From positions 1-53,671 of the forward strand of contig NW_026516865.1 of the NCBI RefSeq assembly GCF_025766255.1: a stretch of 53,671 nucleotides of DNA, in the 5' to 3' direction. The DNA comes from Zychaea mexicana (Eukaryota; Mucoromycota; Mucoromycetes; Mucorales; Lichtheimiaceae). Positions 10,745 through 19,990 of the stretch are shown here, piece by piece. The position numbers and the translations under genes are program-made. Under the pieces are notes generated by a model, which saw only the letters and a program-made list of their open reading frames with translations, ran no database searches and was not told the origin of the DNA. Numbering within the stretch: the first letter of the stretch is position 1; every line of letters starts with the position of its first letter.

Positions 10745-12330
10745 TACCACAAAATCGTCGTTGCTGCTTGGAAATGATATTGCATTTGTTCGTCGGATCC
10801 GCGCAATGTACCCTTTTGGAACGTCCATTCCCAACAAGCTGATTTGGTCGCCTATTGAGCAGTTTATAGATGGTAAGTGAATGCTGCTATATGTCAAGAA
10901 ATTAATTATTCGTTTTTACGTACCACTGATAACGTAGCCTGTGATATCAATTTCGTGTAATAGTGACGGTGCTTCTTCAACAATTTGCAGCAGCATATCC
11001 TTCATTACAATGGGCATTTTCATGTAGCCATCCATTAACTCTTTTGTCTGGTCTATAGTGCTACCTGTCTCTATGCAACCGAGTCCCCTCCTCCCTCCAA
11101 CATAAACGGCATCCCTCTTACGACCAGTGGCTCTTCTCTGGACTTCATTTATAGCTGATAGTTTGCACTTCTTGTTCGTGGCAATGGCGTTCGCCTTACT
11201 GCTTTTCTCTTTTCTATATTCATATATAACATAGTCAATAAGTCATGTGTCCTTTAGAGTTAGATGCAGTTAACGCTACTTACCCAGATACTACTATGTC
11301 AGATCCAACGTAAATATTAATCACGAATCCAAACATTCTATACTGTTTATCTGTCTCTATGAAGCCATCCACATCGGCATTTTGAATGAATAGCAAGGAT
11401 GACGCCAACAACATCATCGTGAACCGTGCCAAGAGCGGATCATCACTGGGATCATGTTTAATTTGTTGTGCAAACTTGTATGCTTCCTCAGTGGTCTTCT
11501 ACAAGAAATGAGAATAGAACTAACCACGTTAAAAAGACACTCAATTAACAAGCAGCTTGTCGTATCAATTTCGTGAATTCGTCCAACTGATCTTGAATAC
11601 GTTCGTCCATGGAAGGGAGCAGAGTTCGGCCGGTGTTACAGATCTCCCTCATCTCCTCCAGAGAAAACACATCATTCCAGTTATCGTCGCTGGTATCGAG
11701 GATCCAGGATTAGCGAATAAACAATATCTATAAATTTTACAGTAAACTGTAAATTTAGGATATTTTATTATTCTCGTCAAGCTCCAGAATCAAAGATTCT
11801 GTCGGGCATCGACCTAAAGGTCTAGCCTGGTTTTCCAAAACATAATGGTTGAGAATAAACCCGGGGTTGAGAATTAACCTGGGGGTTGAGAAATTATTTT
11901 TTTAAACAAAAAATTAATTTCACTCTTTTTTATAAATACTCAAGAATTATATTACTTATAATTTTTTACATATTTATAATTCTACTAGAAACATAAAACT
12001 AGGGTTTACCCCCCATCAACTAGGGCTATGAAAAACAATGAGAAAACACTTCAAAGTAAATTCATTCTTATGACACTTACTGACGGAAATTACACTGCAA
12101 CGCAAACTTCATCATCCTTTCCTCAACAGATTTGGGTTGTTCATCGCATTCAGCAGCTTCCTTAATTGTCGCCTCTAATATCCAAAACTTTTTTTTATCC
12201 AACGAGTCGAATGTCTTTTTTAATAATTGTTTTTTTTCGTCTTCTGGGAACCTTGTTGTTAATGAACTGCTGTTTGTTGATTCTTTTGTTTTTTTGGATG
12301 ATGACAAGGCTGTTTTGTCTTCATTGAACT
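10745..12330 (-). pseudogene. Hypothetical family gene with possible nuclease core, copy 1
   Basis: Minus-strand multi-exon gene; visible exons are about 12330-12081 (FWILEATIKEAAECDEQPKS), about 11730-11575 (NWNDVFSLEEMREICNTGR), 11498-11284 (TTEEAYKFAQQIKHDPSD, ending SDIVVSG), about 11210-10924 (TGRKRDAVYVGGRRGLGC, then IETG and KMPIVMKDMLLQIVEE) and 10851-10745 (DQISLLGMDVPKGYIARIRR). I recall this architecture from large Mucorales hypothetical families; the cargo gene at 48946-51080 looks like a relative. The GRkRD...E core resembles a PD-(D/E)XK arrangement but lacks the final Lys. A 7-bp insertion (CCTCGAT near 11700) breaks the frame in copies 1 and 3. The gene is cut by plasmid-like DNA at 10745 and by the CACTA end at 12356. 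Confidence 0.6.
11750..12075. other. Intron-like spacer with short repeats
   Basis: Lies between two exons of the minus-strand hypothetical gene. It contains three near-tandem GGTTGAGAA units with AACC spacers (11847-11895) and AT-rich DNA. Shared with copy 3 up to the TA where the Tc1-like element is inserted there. Confidence 0.5.
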
Positions 12331-12369
12331 TTTCTTGAATCGAGTTTCAACATGCCACTGCATGTGGAG

Positions 12370-12520
12370 GGACATATCACAAGCTAAAAAACAGGGTAAT
12401 ATCTAGGTGATAACAAGGGTAACAGGTCCATATCACCCTGTTTTTGAGCAAGGTGATATTTACGAAAAAACCGAGTAAGTTGCAGATATCACACTGTTAA
12501 AACCGTGTGATATATAGCTC
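12370..12520. repeat. CACTA subterminal hairpins, left
   Basis: ATATCAC and GTGATAT occur as inverted pairs around CCTGTTTTTGAGCAAG (about 12432-12463), and GATATCAC pairs with GTGTGATAT around an ACTGTTAAAACC loop (about 12487-12515). A matching hairpin (ATATCACCCTGTTTTTAAAG, then GTGATAT) lies at about 19943-19973 in the right end. These are probably transposase-binding subterminal repeats. Confidence 0.6.
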
Positions 12521-13724
12521 ATGCATGCAAGCGGGAATTGGCGTCGCTCATAATATGTATGTAGTCATGGTTAGGTTCTCTAATGTTGCATTACATATGG
12601 ACCAGGTACTATGTGAAGCAATTCCTTTACAGAGGTCCGCATATGCAAATTTTAGTGTGTGAGTAGGTGTTGTAGCTATGATAAAATGACGATGACTGAA
12701 TGGTCTGTCTAATAGATTTGGATGGTATATAATTATTTACGGTATGGTTGGAAGAACCGATTTTATTATTGTATGATCATTCACAAAATTTACATAAGCA
12801 ATCAAGATAATCAGAAAGGGGAAGGTTTTGAAATATGCTATATTGGTTAGCTGTAAAGAAAGAGAGCAAGATGCAACAACGAAATGAGACATGAAAGCAG
12901 GATGGGCGGATCGTAATCTGCAGATGGAGACCAAATGGGACACAACATGAAGATTTAAAGCAATAATTAGTTTGAAGAACAGTAGTAGTAGAGAGAGGAG
13001 ATGAAACAGAATAAAGATGCCATTCAATATTTACCTATAAGTACTGCAACTAGAGTCATATACATTTTTGTAGTGACCGGTCAAGTAGATACAGGCTTTG
13101 TATTGAAAAGGAGACATGGGCAACATGTAGAAGAACAAACAGCGTTGAAAAACGTTAGTATTCAAGGCTAGTAAATGTTTGAAAGGACCATAGAAGAATA
13201 GTAACGGAGAGAAAACTTACGATGCTCCTGTCCCGCTTGCAAAGATAAAAAGGCAGTTACTATCCAAAAACACCATCAAGAAGAGTTGTGAGTGCACGGC
13301 AAGATTACACTTATTAACAGTGGTTAAACACATAGGACACAGAATAGAATAGAATACATAGTAATACCTTATAGAAGATGGATACGATACTTGCCAATCG
13401 AAAAAGGTGTTGAAAGTAGGAGGAGAGAGTAAAGTGGAAAAAGGGGAAGAAAGAAACAAAAAAGAGGTTTTGGAGTAAAACGCGAAGCATAATAGAGAAA
13501 CTGAATATGCAGACTTTGCTCCATCCATCCTTACCATGCATAGAAAGAAGAGTGCTTGCGCGAGGACCCATCCTATGATATAATGCTCCCCATCCAAAAA
13601 AAACCTGATTTTAAAACAATCCATCTTTCTTTCACTTAATATCCCTTTGAAGTACTTCGAAAAAAGTAAATGAACAGCAGTTAGTAAATATTGTTTGAGT
13701 GCCCCACATTGAGATATTGTATAG
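12521..13724. other. CACTA left internal region, no gene recognised
   Basis: I see no convincing coding sequence. Short minus-strand open frames at 12737-13027 and 13217-13861 have no recognisable motif, and the latter overlaps the better supported forward gene. Confidence 0.4.
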
Positions 13725-14788
13725 ATGTCTACCTTAGGAGATCGCAATGCTGCCAGAGAGCAGCGTAATGCAGAACGTCGGGCTGCTGTTGAGGAGGAGA
13801 ATACCCGGAACGTCGCGTTGCGGATGGAGGATCGTCTCCGAGCAGTGGAGGCGCGAAACATGGTGCTGGAGGATCAGGTGCGAGCAATAGGGGACGTCGT
13901 TGCCAGACAGACACTGGCACAGCAGCAAGTAGCACCTCCTCTCGCCGGTAATCCAGTTGCTGACGAAGCTCCAGCGCAGGGAGCTCAAGTGGGTCGCTTG
14001 CCGGGCGTTTCTGTAAGAAGCCAAGATGTACCATTTCTGAAATATAGATCAAGTAGCTGATTATTAATATCGTTTGATAATAGAGCGCGATCCGCCATTA
14101 TCATCAGTCTTTGGGAGAGCATGGCTTCCGGTGGGATGACGATTATCGTTCCACCTACAATCGCACTGTTCGTGGCCGTACGATATCGTACATCCAGGGT
14201 CTTGGTCAGTACGACCTTACGCACAAGCAGCTGGCCGAAAAGGTCTATTACTTTTTCGGCAACACGCGTCGTTCGCGTCGGCAGTCGGCTGTGCTTGCAG
14301 CACAAAGAAGAGTGGCGACTCGGCGTAATAGTCGTCGCCACACTGTAAGAAAGAAAACGATCTATTTCTAGTAGAATATGTACATATATGTAATCTGACA
14401 CAGAGAATAGAAACATAAGCGACGAGTGGATTTGTACCACCAGCACCAGGCCCAGCTGGAGGCGACTTACCCACGAGGGGGGGCATTGCTCCGATTGGAG
14501 TACATGTCTGAAGAGGAGACCGACGACGAGTACTGCGGTGAAGCTGGAAAGCGTGTGGTTGTGCGTAAGCCGCAATGGCGAAACGAGAGGGTAATTATTT
14601 TGAGCTGGTTCGACATGCTTCGACGTTGATTAAATAAACTGTTGTAGGCAAACGCGTTTTTGCGCCATCTCGATGGATTGAAACCCGACGTTGACGCGAA
14701 CAGATTGATAAGAGTGGATGGTGTTAGCACTACTACTCTGCCCAATAGTGCGCGAGAGCAATTGGAAGGTTGGGTAGTCGAAGTTTAG
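13725..14788 (+). CDS. CACTA accessory protein, four exons, 286 aa
   Basis: Exons 13725-14012, 14084-14344, 14420-14590 and 14648-14788 join in phase 0 at GT-AG introns of 57-75 bp, giving 286 residues and a TAG stop. Domains in order: N-terminal Arg/Glu-rich coiled coil (REQRNAERRAAVEEENTRN), a middle segment (QYDLTHKQLAEKVYYFFGN), a very basic stretch (TRRSRRQSAVLAAQRRVATR), an acidic patch (MSEEETDDEY), then VVVRKPQWRNERANAFLRHL and a short tail. An acidic patch followed by a WR...L..LDG-type motif is something I recall next to fungal transposase genes. A role in DNA binding or transposition is inferred. It reads away from the transposase gene, whose coding frame ends at 15424 on the other strand, so the two genes converge. 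It looks intact. Confidence 0.7.
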
Positions 14789-15423
14789 TTGAAAAAACAA
14801 GAAAATAAAAAAAAATGGTTGCACGACTGTGTCGTGTGGGTATGGGGTGGGCAAAACAAAAGTTATGCATGCAGCTGCTGTTGGGGGGGATTTTTTTCAG
14901 TGGTTGGGGAGAACGACTCATCTTTTTCTTTTTTGCCACTTCTCCACGTCACTCACGTCTTTATCAATCCTCACTATGGCACAAACAGGAATATCACTCA
15001 CTTTATTCATTGAAACACTCTAAGTGATAAGAAGCTTTCCATTAGCTTACTGCTTCTTTAATTACTATTAGATTTTGTGCTTGAAATTTGTTAACAGCAT
15101 CCGACTACCAATCTCAAAAGTTACTGGCAACTTCGAAAGTTCTGTAAGCCTATAGGGTGCGTATATACTTATAGATAGTGCTTTTGCTTTGCTGCTTACG
15201 TGTTGGTTTGCGAATTCAACCCTAAATCTTCCTTTTTTTTGCAACTTAGGTAACAAAATGCTACTGCCAAGATATTATCGACGCGTGCATACAACACACA
15301 TAGTACTATTATAAACGCTAAGGTAACAGCAGAAACATGGAATATTGAAGTTTTTAGTAGGCAAAAAAAACGAGTAAAAAGTTATAGTTGTTTATGCTAG
15401 CATCTTTTTTGCTAACGGAAGCA
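14789..15423. other. Spacer between convergent CACTA genes
   Basis: Contains the 3' flanks of the accessory gene and the transposase gene. No other gene recognised; the short open frames here overlap on several frames and look accidental. Confidence 0.4.
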
Positions 15424-18400
15424 CTACTGTTCTGGCATTTGCATTTCTTTGGTGCCCAGTTTTACTACGGTAACTTGTCCATATAAACGATGAACAGGTA
15501 CAATGCAGTCCATCGCTTCACTTCGAAAACGGCTACACCACGTTTCAAGATGAGGATCCGTAAATCGGCGACCATCGTTGTCACTGTGGATGCTGTACCA
15601 TCGAACATATGCAAATACATGCTCTGTTGGCTGCCCACGAACGAACTGCACATGCCGAAAGAAAAACTGGATTTCGCATGGCCAGGCCATTGCTTCTCCG
15701 CGATCGTCTATGTGGAACAGAACTTGAGCGTGCGCACCACGCCGCGATCTTGCTTCAGCACTGCGGTAAGTCTGCCCCATCATCGTTATCGTCTTCATTT
15801 TCCAGTACTGGTTACTGACGAAAACTTGCCCATCACCAGCTTGGGTATAGTGAACGAGATAATCGCCATACACAGCACGGTAAAATGCCAACAAGAAATC
15901 GTACAGTTGCTCAGGCATAAACGCTATCCGTCCATATTGCAAAGGGTATACATCCGGCGGCAGCGGCTCACTTCCTGTGACGTAGTGGATGGCACCAACA
16001 TCCGTCGACAACGCCAAAAACGCATGAACATCGAATTGACGTTGGACAACATCAGCTGCGTGTGGGATTGGCTGTACAAGATCGAGAAAGCTGTTCAGGA
16101 AGGCGAAATGATGTTGACGGTGTTGGAAGAGGGCTTCAAACGATCGAACGAAATCGCGAGCACCAGTCTTCTGCAGGAATCTTTTCATGAACGTCATTTC
16201 GAAGGAGTCCTTTTGGTTGGTGTCGATCTCCTTGAGGTACCCGTTATATCGCTTAAACGAGAAGAGCCAGTAAGCGTATAACGGCCCGAAATCATCCATC
16301 GTTGCGGCCAAGTGCATATGAAGGTGCATGTTCGGTGTGATCTCCTCTGGGCCATATATTTGCTCGACACCAGTACAAAACTCTGTGAGAAGAGTATTTG
16401 CTTCTGCAGTTTCGTCCACGGTAATTGATGGCTTAACCAGCAAACACAAGCATCGACAAACTTCAACCAATTTTGGAGGTATCTTCTGGAAGGTGGCCGT
16501 CAAGCACAAAAGGTGAATATACGATGCACCACGACTTCCAATCATCTGCGGTCATGAATGAGAAGCCACTTTCAATTTTGCGGTGCAAAGCAACATAATC
16601 GGGAGGGAGAACAATACCATCCGCGAGCACTTGCATCTGTTGAAGGTCGGTTCTGTTGAGGAGTTCTCGGTCAATCCAGACCTTTGCCATACGCTTTGTT
16701 GTGCCGAGAAACAAGTTATGCATCGGGTCGATGATCGTGCAACGAACAGGATCAAAGTAGCCGAGGCGATGCAGCTCTGACCATCTTGTCCCATTTGCCC
16801 TTTCCAGTTCTCGTCGAGCCATCATCGTCTCAGCATTCCGCCATTGCTCAGCATAAGCCTGGTTGTCCTCCCGCGTTCGCAGCACCCAATTAGCAACGTC
16901 AAACCCAGAGTAGTCGATGTTGGTGGTGCCAGGGAAAACGTTGAATTGACGGATGCATTTGTGACAGGCACAAAGGCTCGCATGAGAGGTGAAACCGCTT
17001 GTTTTCCTTGTGGCAGGAATATCACAAGCATTGACGAACAACGCCAAGCGGACAAGTGTTCCCTGTGGATACTGGCACGTCCTGATGGTTTTACCGCCGT
17101 ACCATTCCAACAATTCATCAACCAAGGGTCGAAGGTAATGGTTGATGTCAGATGTACTCGCTTCCCGTGGGCCAGGCATTACACCAAGAAGAATGAGGTT
17201 TTCTGACTTGTAGCGCTCAGATCGTGGTAGATTGTTTATGGACAAGTATATGGCACCGTTTGAATACGTGGAGTTTAAAACGGGCCAAACCAATCTACGT
17301 TGAGTGTGAACAACAGTGAACGGTGCTGCTCAACAAACGGCCTGCCTTCACGATCACGAAACTCCTGCCACATGTCACCGTCGTAAATGTCAAACGAGTT
17401 ATCAACAATTCGTCTACGGCTCCGCCATTCCTCAATCTTTGCCTCAATCCAGGCCGCAAAAAAAGCCTCTCAATAGTCGCAGACAAGGGCTGATAGGCAT
17501 ACTCTTTTATAGGCACCCAAGGATTACCGACAGTCTTGAACAATACATTGCCACATAAACTGTTGTAGCGGATATCGTTGTTGGTGCATGTCCTTGGGCA
17601 ATGAGGATCAGATGCAAGATACAGGCTGTGGCAACGAGAACAGCACACATATTTGCGCAAGTGATCGGTCAGTGCGGAGAATCCAGTGATACGGCGGAGA
17701 GTAGCAATCGAGGTAGGGATGGAAAAGTTTGGCTGGATATCACCAAGAAGTAGAACGCAAAAGTCGATTATGATGCAGGACAAGTGCTCTGAAACGAAAT
17801 GTAACTGGAAAAGCACGAGGAAGAGAACGACAAGGACAAAGGGATGCTGAAAGGTATGAATCCCGGTAACAGGAGGAGGAGGAGGAGGATCAAGGTGAGA
17901 GTCTTTGGTTAATTTTTGGAAAAAATGGTTGTGAGTACCGTGTGGTTCAGAGCTCTTCTATTTGATTCAATAAAACTGCTTTTTATAAACCAACCTGCGC
18001 CAATGGCGGCTGCCTCACTTTGCATTTCGCTCCCATCATTACCGAACTCAACATCAGCAGCACTTATGACAAGATCATTGTCATTTTGCTCTCCATCAGC
18101 AACTTCATCCTCAACTGCGAACACATTATCCTCGGCAGAAAAAGGGACATGAAGACTTGAAACGACGTCTACAATACATAATAACGATAAATGACTTATT
18201 CGCACATCTATTTCACTAACAATATAGTCTCATACCAGGGGAGGGATAATCGACCATCACATCATCATCCATGTTCATATCAATATCGTCGCCTAGCGGC
18301 AACGGTGACGGTGACGAGCTTTGGCGCAAATTGGCTTCGATATTAGCTACAATGGCGCCCACTAGTAGATATACAAGATACAACATTATTAACTCAATCT

Positions 18401-18581
18401 TCGGGATGTGTGTAGAGCAAGTACCATTGTGTGAGAGGCTCTGTGAAGCACCATTTAAGACGCGCCGCTGATGATATTCGTGCGTTCTTCTTGGCACCAT
18501 TTGGAAGCCGGTGTTGCTGTTTGCCCTCAAGCACAATGGACAGAAGCACACAACTAACAATTCGTTGCGATTGAGCTCCAT
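15424..18581 (-). pseudogene. CACTA tnp2-type transposase, frameshifted
   Basis: Starts MELNRNELLVVCFCPLC with a Cys motif and QMVPRRTHEYHQRR, typical of fungal CACTA transposases. An intron (GTACTT...CTAG) is followed by an acidic exon (DDIDMNMDDDVMVDYPSP), a further acidic region (about 18205-17909), then PTSIATLRRITGF, KYVCCSRCHSLY with a CPRTC-type zinc ribbon, RPGLRQRL, FDIYDGDMWQEF, FTLNVDWFGPF, YSNGAIYLSINNLPR, LILLGVMPGPRE, IDPMHNLFLGT, TPNMHLHMHLAATMDDFGPL and YAYWLFSFKRYNGYLKEI, ending at 15424. All are hallmark motifs of the family. The frame changes at least three times without splice signals (near 17440, near 17283 and near 16465), so this copy is probably dead. Family assignment is very strong. 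Confidence 0.88.
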
Positions 18582-19160
18582 TGTGCCAAAAAAAAAGTAG
18601 AGATTCAGAGCAAGTCGAAGTATCCAGCAGTAGCACAGAGCCTCTCTTATATATAAACGCATCTGTACGCTTCTATATCTTTTACTATAACACATTATGC
18701 ACTTCCTACTTTGTGTTTTTTTATCACATGTAGCACTCTCTGTAATGATACACATTTACATAAAGAGTCGGGGACATGGTTTTTGCATAACAGGGTGTAA
18801 ATAATATGGGGGACCATGTCTTTATTAACGTTGTAATATGCAAAATAAAAAAGGGGATTGTGTGAGCCAAAAAAGCAGATGTCCTTTTACTAGTCGTTGC
18901 ATATTCTATGATGGTGCTGCATAAGAAGCGGCAACATAAACTACCTGAGAAAAAACAATTGGGGGAGCAGGGAAAGGCTGTGTAATAAAGGAACAGTGTT
19001 TGGAAAATTGAGCATCTCAAAAAAGGACAAATACATATTTATCACTACTACTTTGTGTGCATTAGCTCCTTTCTCACTTGCATATGAAGGCTTCCTACAA
19101 ATAAAATAAGAAACCAAGATGCATTGCTACCAAATATAGTAGCTGTATTTGCTGCAGGCT
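18582..19160. other. CACTA right internal region, no gene recognised
   Basis: Probable promoter side of the transposase. AT-rich, with no coding sequence I can support. Confidence 0.35.
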
Positions 19161-19901
19161 ATGGTGCCCGCCACCTAGAAACGTAAATTTTTGGACCAAT
19201 TTCCAATGTTTTATTTCAACTTTTTTCACTTATACAACCTACTTTTTTGGCTTCATAGAACGATAGAGAGAGGCTCAAAGAATACTTCTATGAAACGTTT
19301 TTGTATACATACGAGCAAAAAAAAATGAGAAATAAAGTGTTGAAGTTGGTGTCGATTTCAAAATTTAGCAGAGGATTTTGTCAGAATGTCCACCCTACTA
19401 TACACTATAGTATATGACATTGAATCGGCGATTTCCATATTAAGAAGGTAGTGTAACATTAGTGGTAAGCATTGGTGCAATATATACCTCAGCCTTCCAA
19501 TCAACATTGACTGTAATGGTGCCAGGTAAATTATAAGTAGGATGACAGTTTTATTGTTCCTTCTTTTTCCAAAACATTCTATACAATGGGGAGACTCAAC
19601 AAGTACCAGAAGAACCTTAAAATTGTGCAAGAGTCAAAGAACACAATTAAGTAAATTTCTTGTGCGTTCAAAGAGAACTGTCAGTTTCTAAAAATCATGT
19701 AAGAAGAATCATGCGAGAGTAGATTGTTTATTTAAGTCATCCTCTGAGAAAGGACTCACTGGATGAAAAGCAGAAAAAATATAAGTCCCACTAGCAAATT
19801 TTCGATGAATAAATATCACTTAACTAAAAATGGAAATTTATAAAGGCGGAACCTTAAGTTTTTGAAATGTCCACTTGTTGTTTCTAGGTGGCGGGCACCA
19901 T
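19161..19901. repeat. Inverted-repeat element (about 741 bp) within CACTA
   Basis: GGTGCCCGCCACCTAGAAAC at 19163-19182 recurs as an exact inverted copy at 19880-19899, and the match extends outward by an A and a T (TATGG/CCATA). The interior is AT-rich and non-coding. It looks like a non-autonomous element inserted in the CACTA, but no target duplication could be identified. Confidence 0.6.
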
Positions 19902-19990
19902 ACATACTTCTTTTTATCATACCAAAACCAGGTCATAGGCATATATCACCCTGTTTTTAAAGCCTGTGATATGTACTTTTTCGTGCAGTG

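Larger units (their letters stand above)
6036..10745 (+). mobile_element. Integrated mitochondrial-plasmid-like DNA, copy 1
   Basis: AT-rich block of different composition from its flanks, lying between the tail of CK1 and the 3' end of a convergent hypothetical gene. It encodes a two-membrane-segment protein, a second small hydrophobic ORF and a T7-like single-subunit RNA polymerase, a gene set typical of fungal mitochondrial plasmids. No family-B DNA polymerase was seen. The left boundary lies between about 6035 and 6250. The right boundary is near 10745, where the polymerase frame runs into another gene's exon. Confidence 0.75.
7617..10745 (+). pseudogene. Plasmid-type single-subunit RNA polymerase, copy 1
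   Basis: T7-like RNA polymerase related to fungal mitochondrial plasmid enzymes. Recognisable parts in order: N-terminal domain (7617-8487), a hAT insertion, a middle region (9431-9925), the DWRGRVY-type motif (frameshifted here near 9950; intact in copies 2 and 3), FQGGELARSLLFF, motif A in the form LDATYN(S/G)VQHLAAM near 10290, and motif B as NRKIVKRSLITISYR near 10490. Motif B normally ends Y-G; here the glycine codon is AGA. The HDS motif C region is missing because the gene is cut at about 10745. Further lesions: stops at 9473, 9926 and 10182, TAA after LLFF, and a frameshift before the MKDDPNNLY segment. Clearly non-functional. Confidence 0.85.
12356..19990. mobile_element. CACTA (CACTG-ended) transposon, 7635 bp
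   Basis: The left end begins CACTGCATG and the right end, read inward, begins CACTGCACG. Both continue with ACATATCACA, GCT, AAAAACAGGGT and ATAT, giving terminal repeats of roughly 50 bp with mismatches. Inside are a reverse tnp2-type transposase and a forward accessory gene, as in other fungal CACTA elements. The bases flanking the two ends do not match (ATGC on the left, ACT on the right), so no target duplication is seen. The left flank is the copy 1 hypothetical gene and the right flank is inverted polymerase copy 2. Confidence 0.85.

Noticed and set aside
6036..10745. Idea that the whole contig is mitochondrial
   Set aside because: Spliced kinase, CACTA, pogo and Tc1 genes with GT-AG introns surround the AT-rich block, which is typical of nuclear DNA.
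13217..13861. 214-residue minus-strand ORF
   Set aside because: Its N-terminal part is the antisense of the accessory protein coiled coil; the rest has no motif.
14467..14745. Minus-strand ORFs opposite the CACTA accessory gene (also 13729-14052, 13985-14575)
   Set aside because: The four-exon plus-strand gene with in-phase splice sites explains the region better.
15490..16281. 263-residue plus-strand ORF opposite the CACTA transposase
   Set aside because: The minus strand carries clear family motifs here; the plus frame has none.
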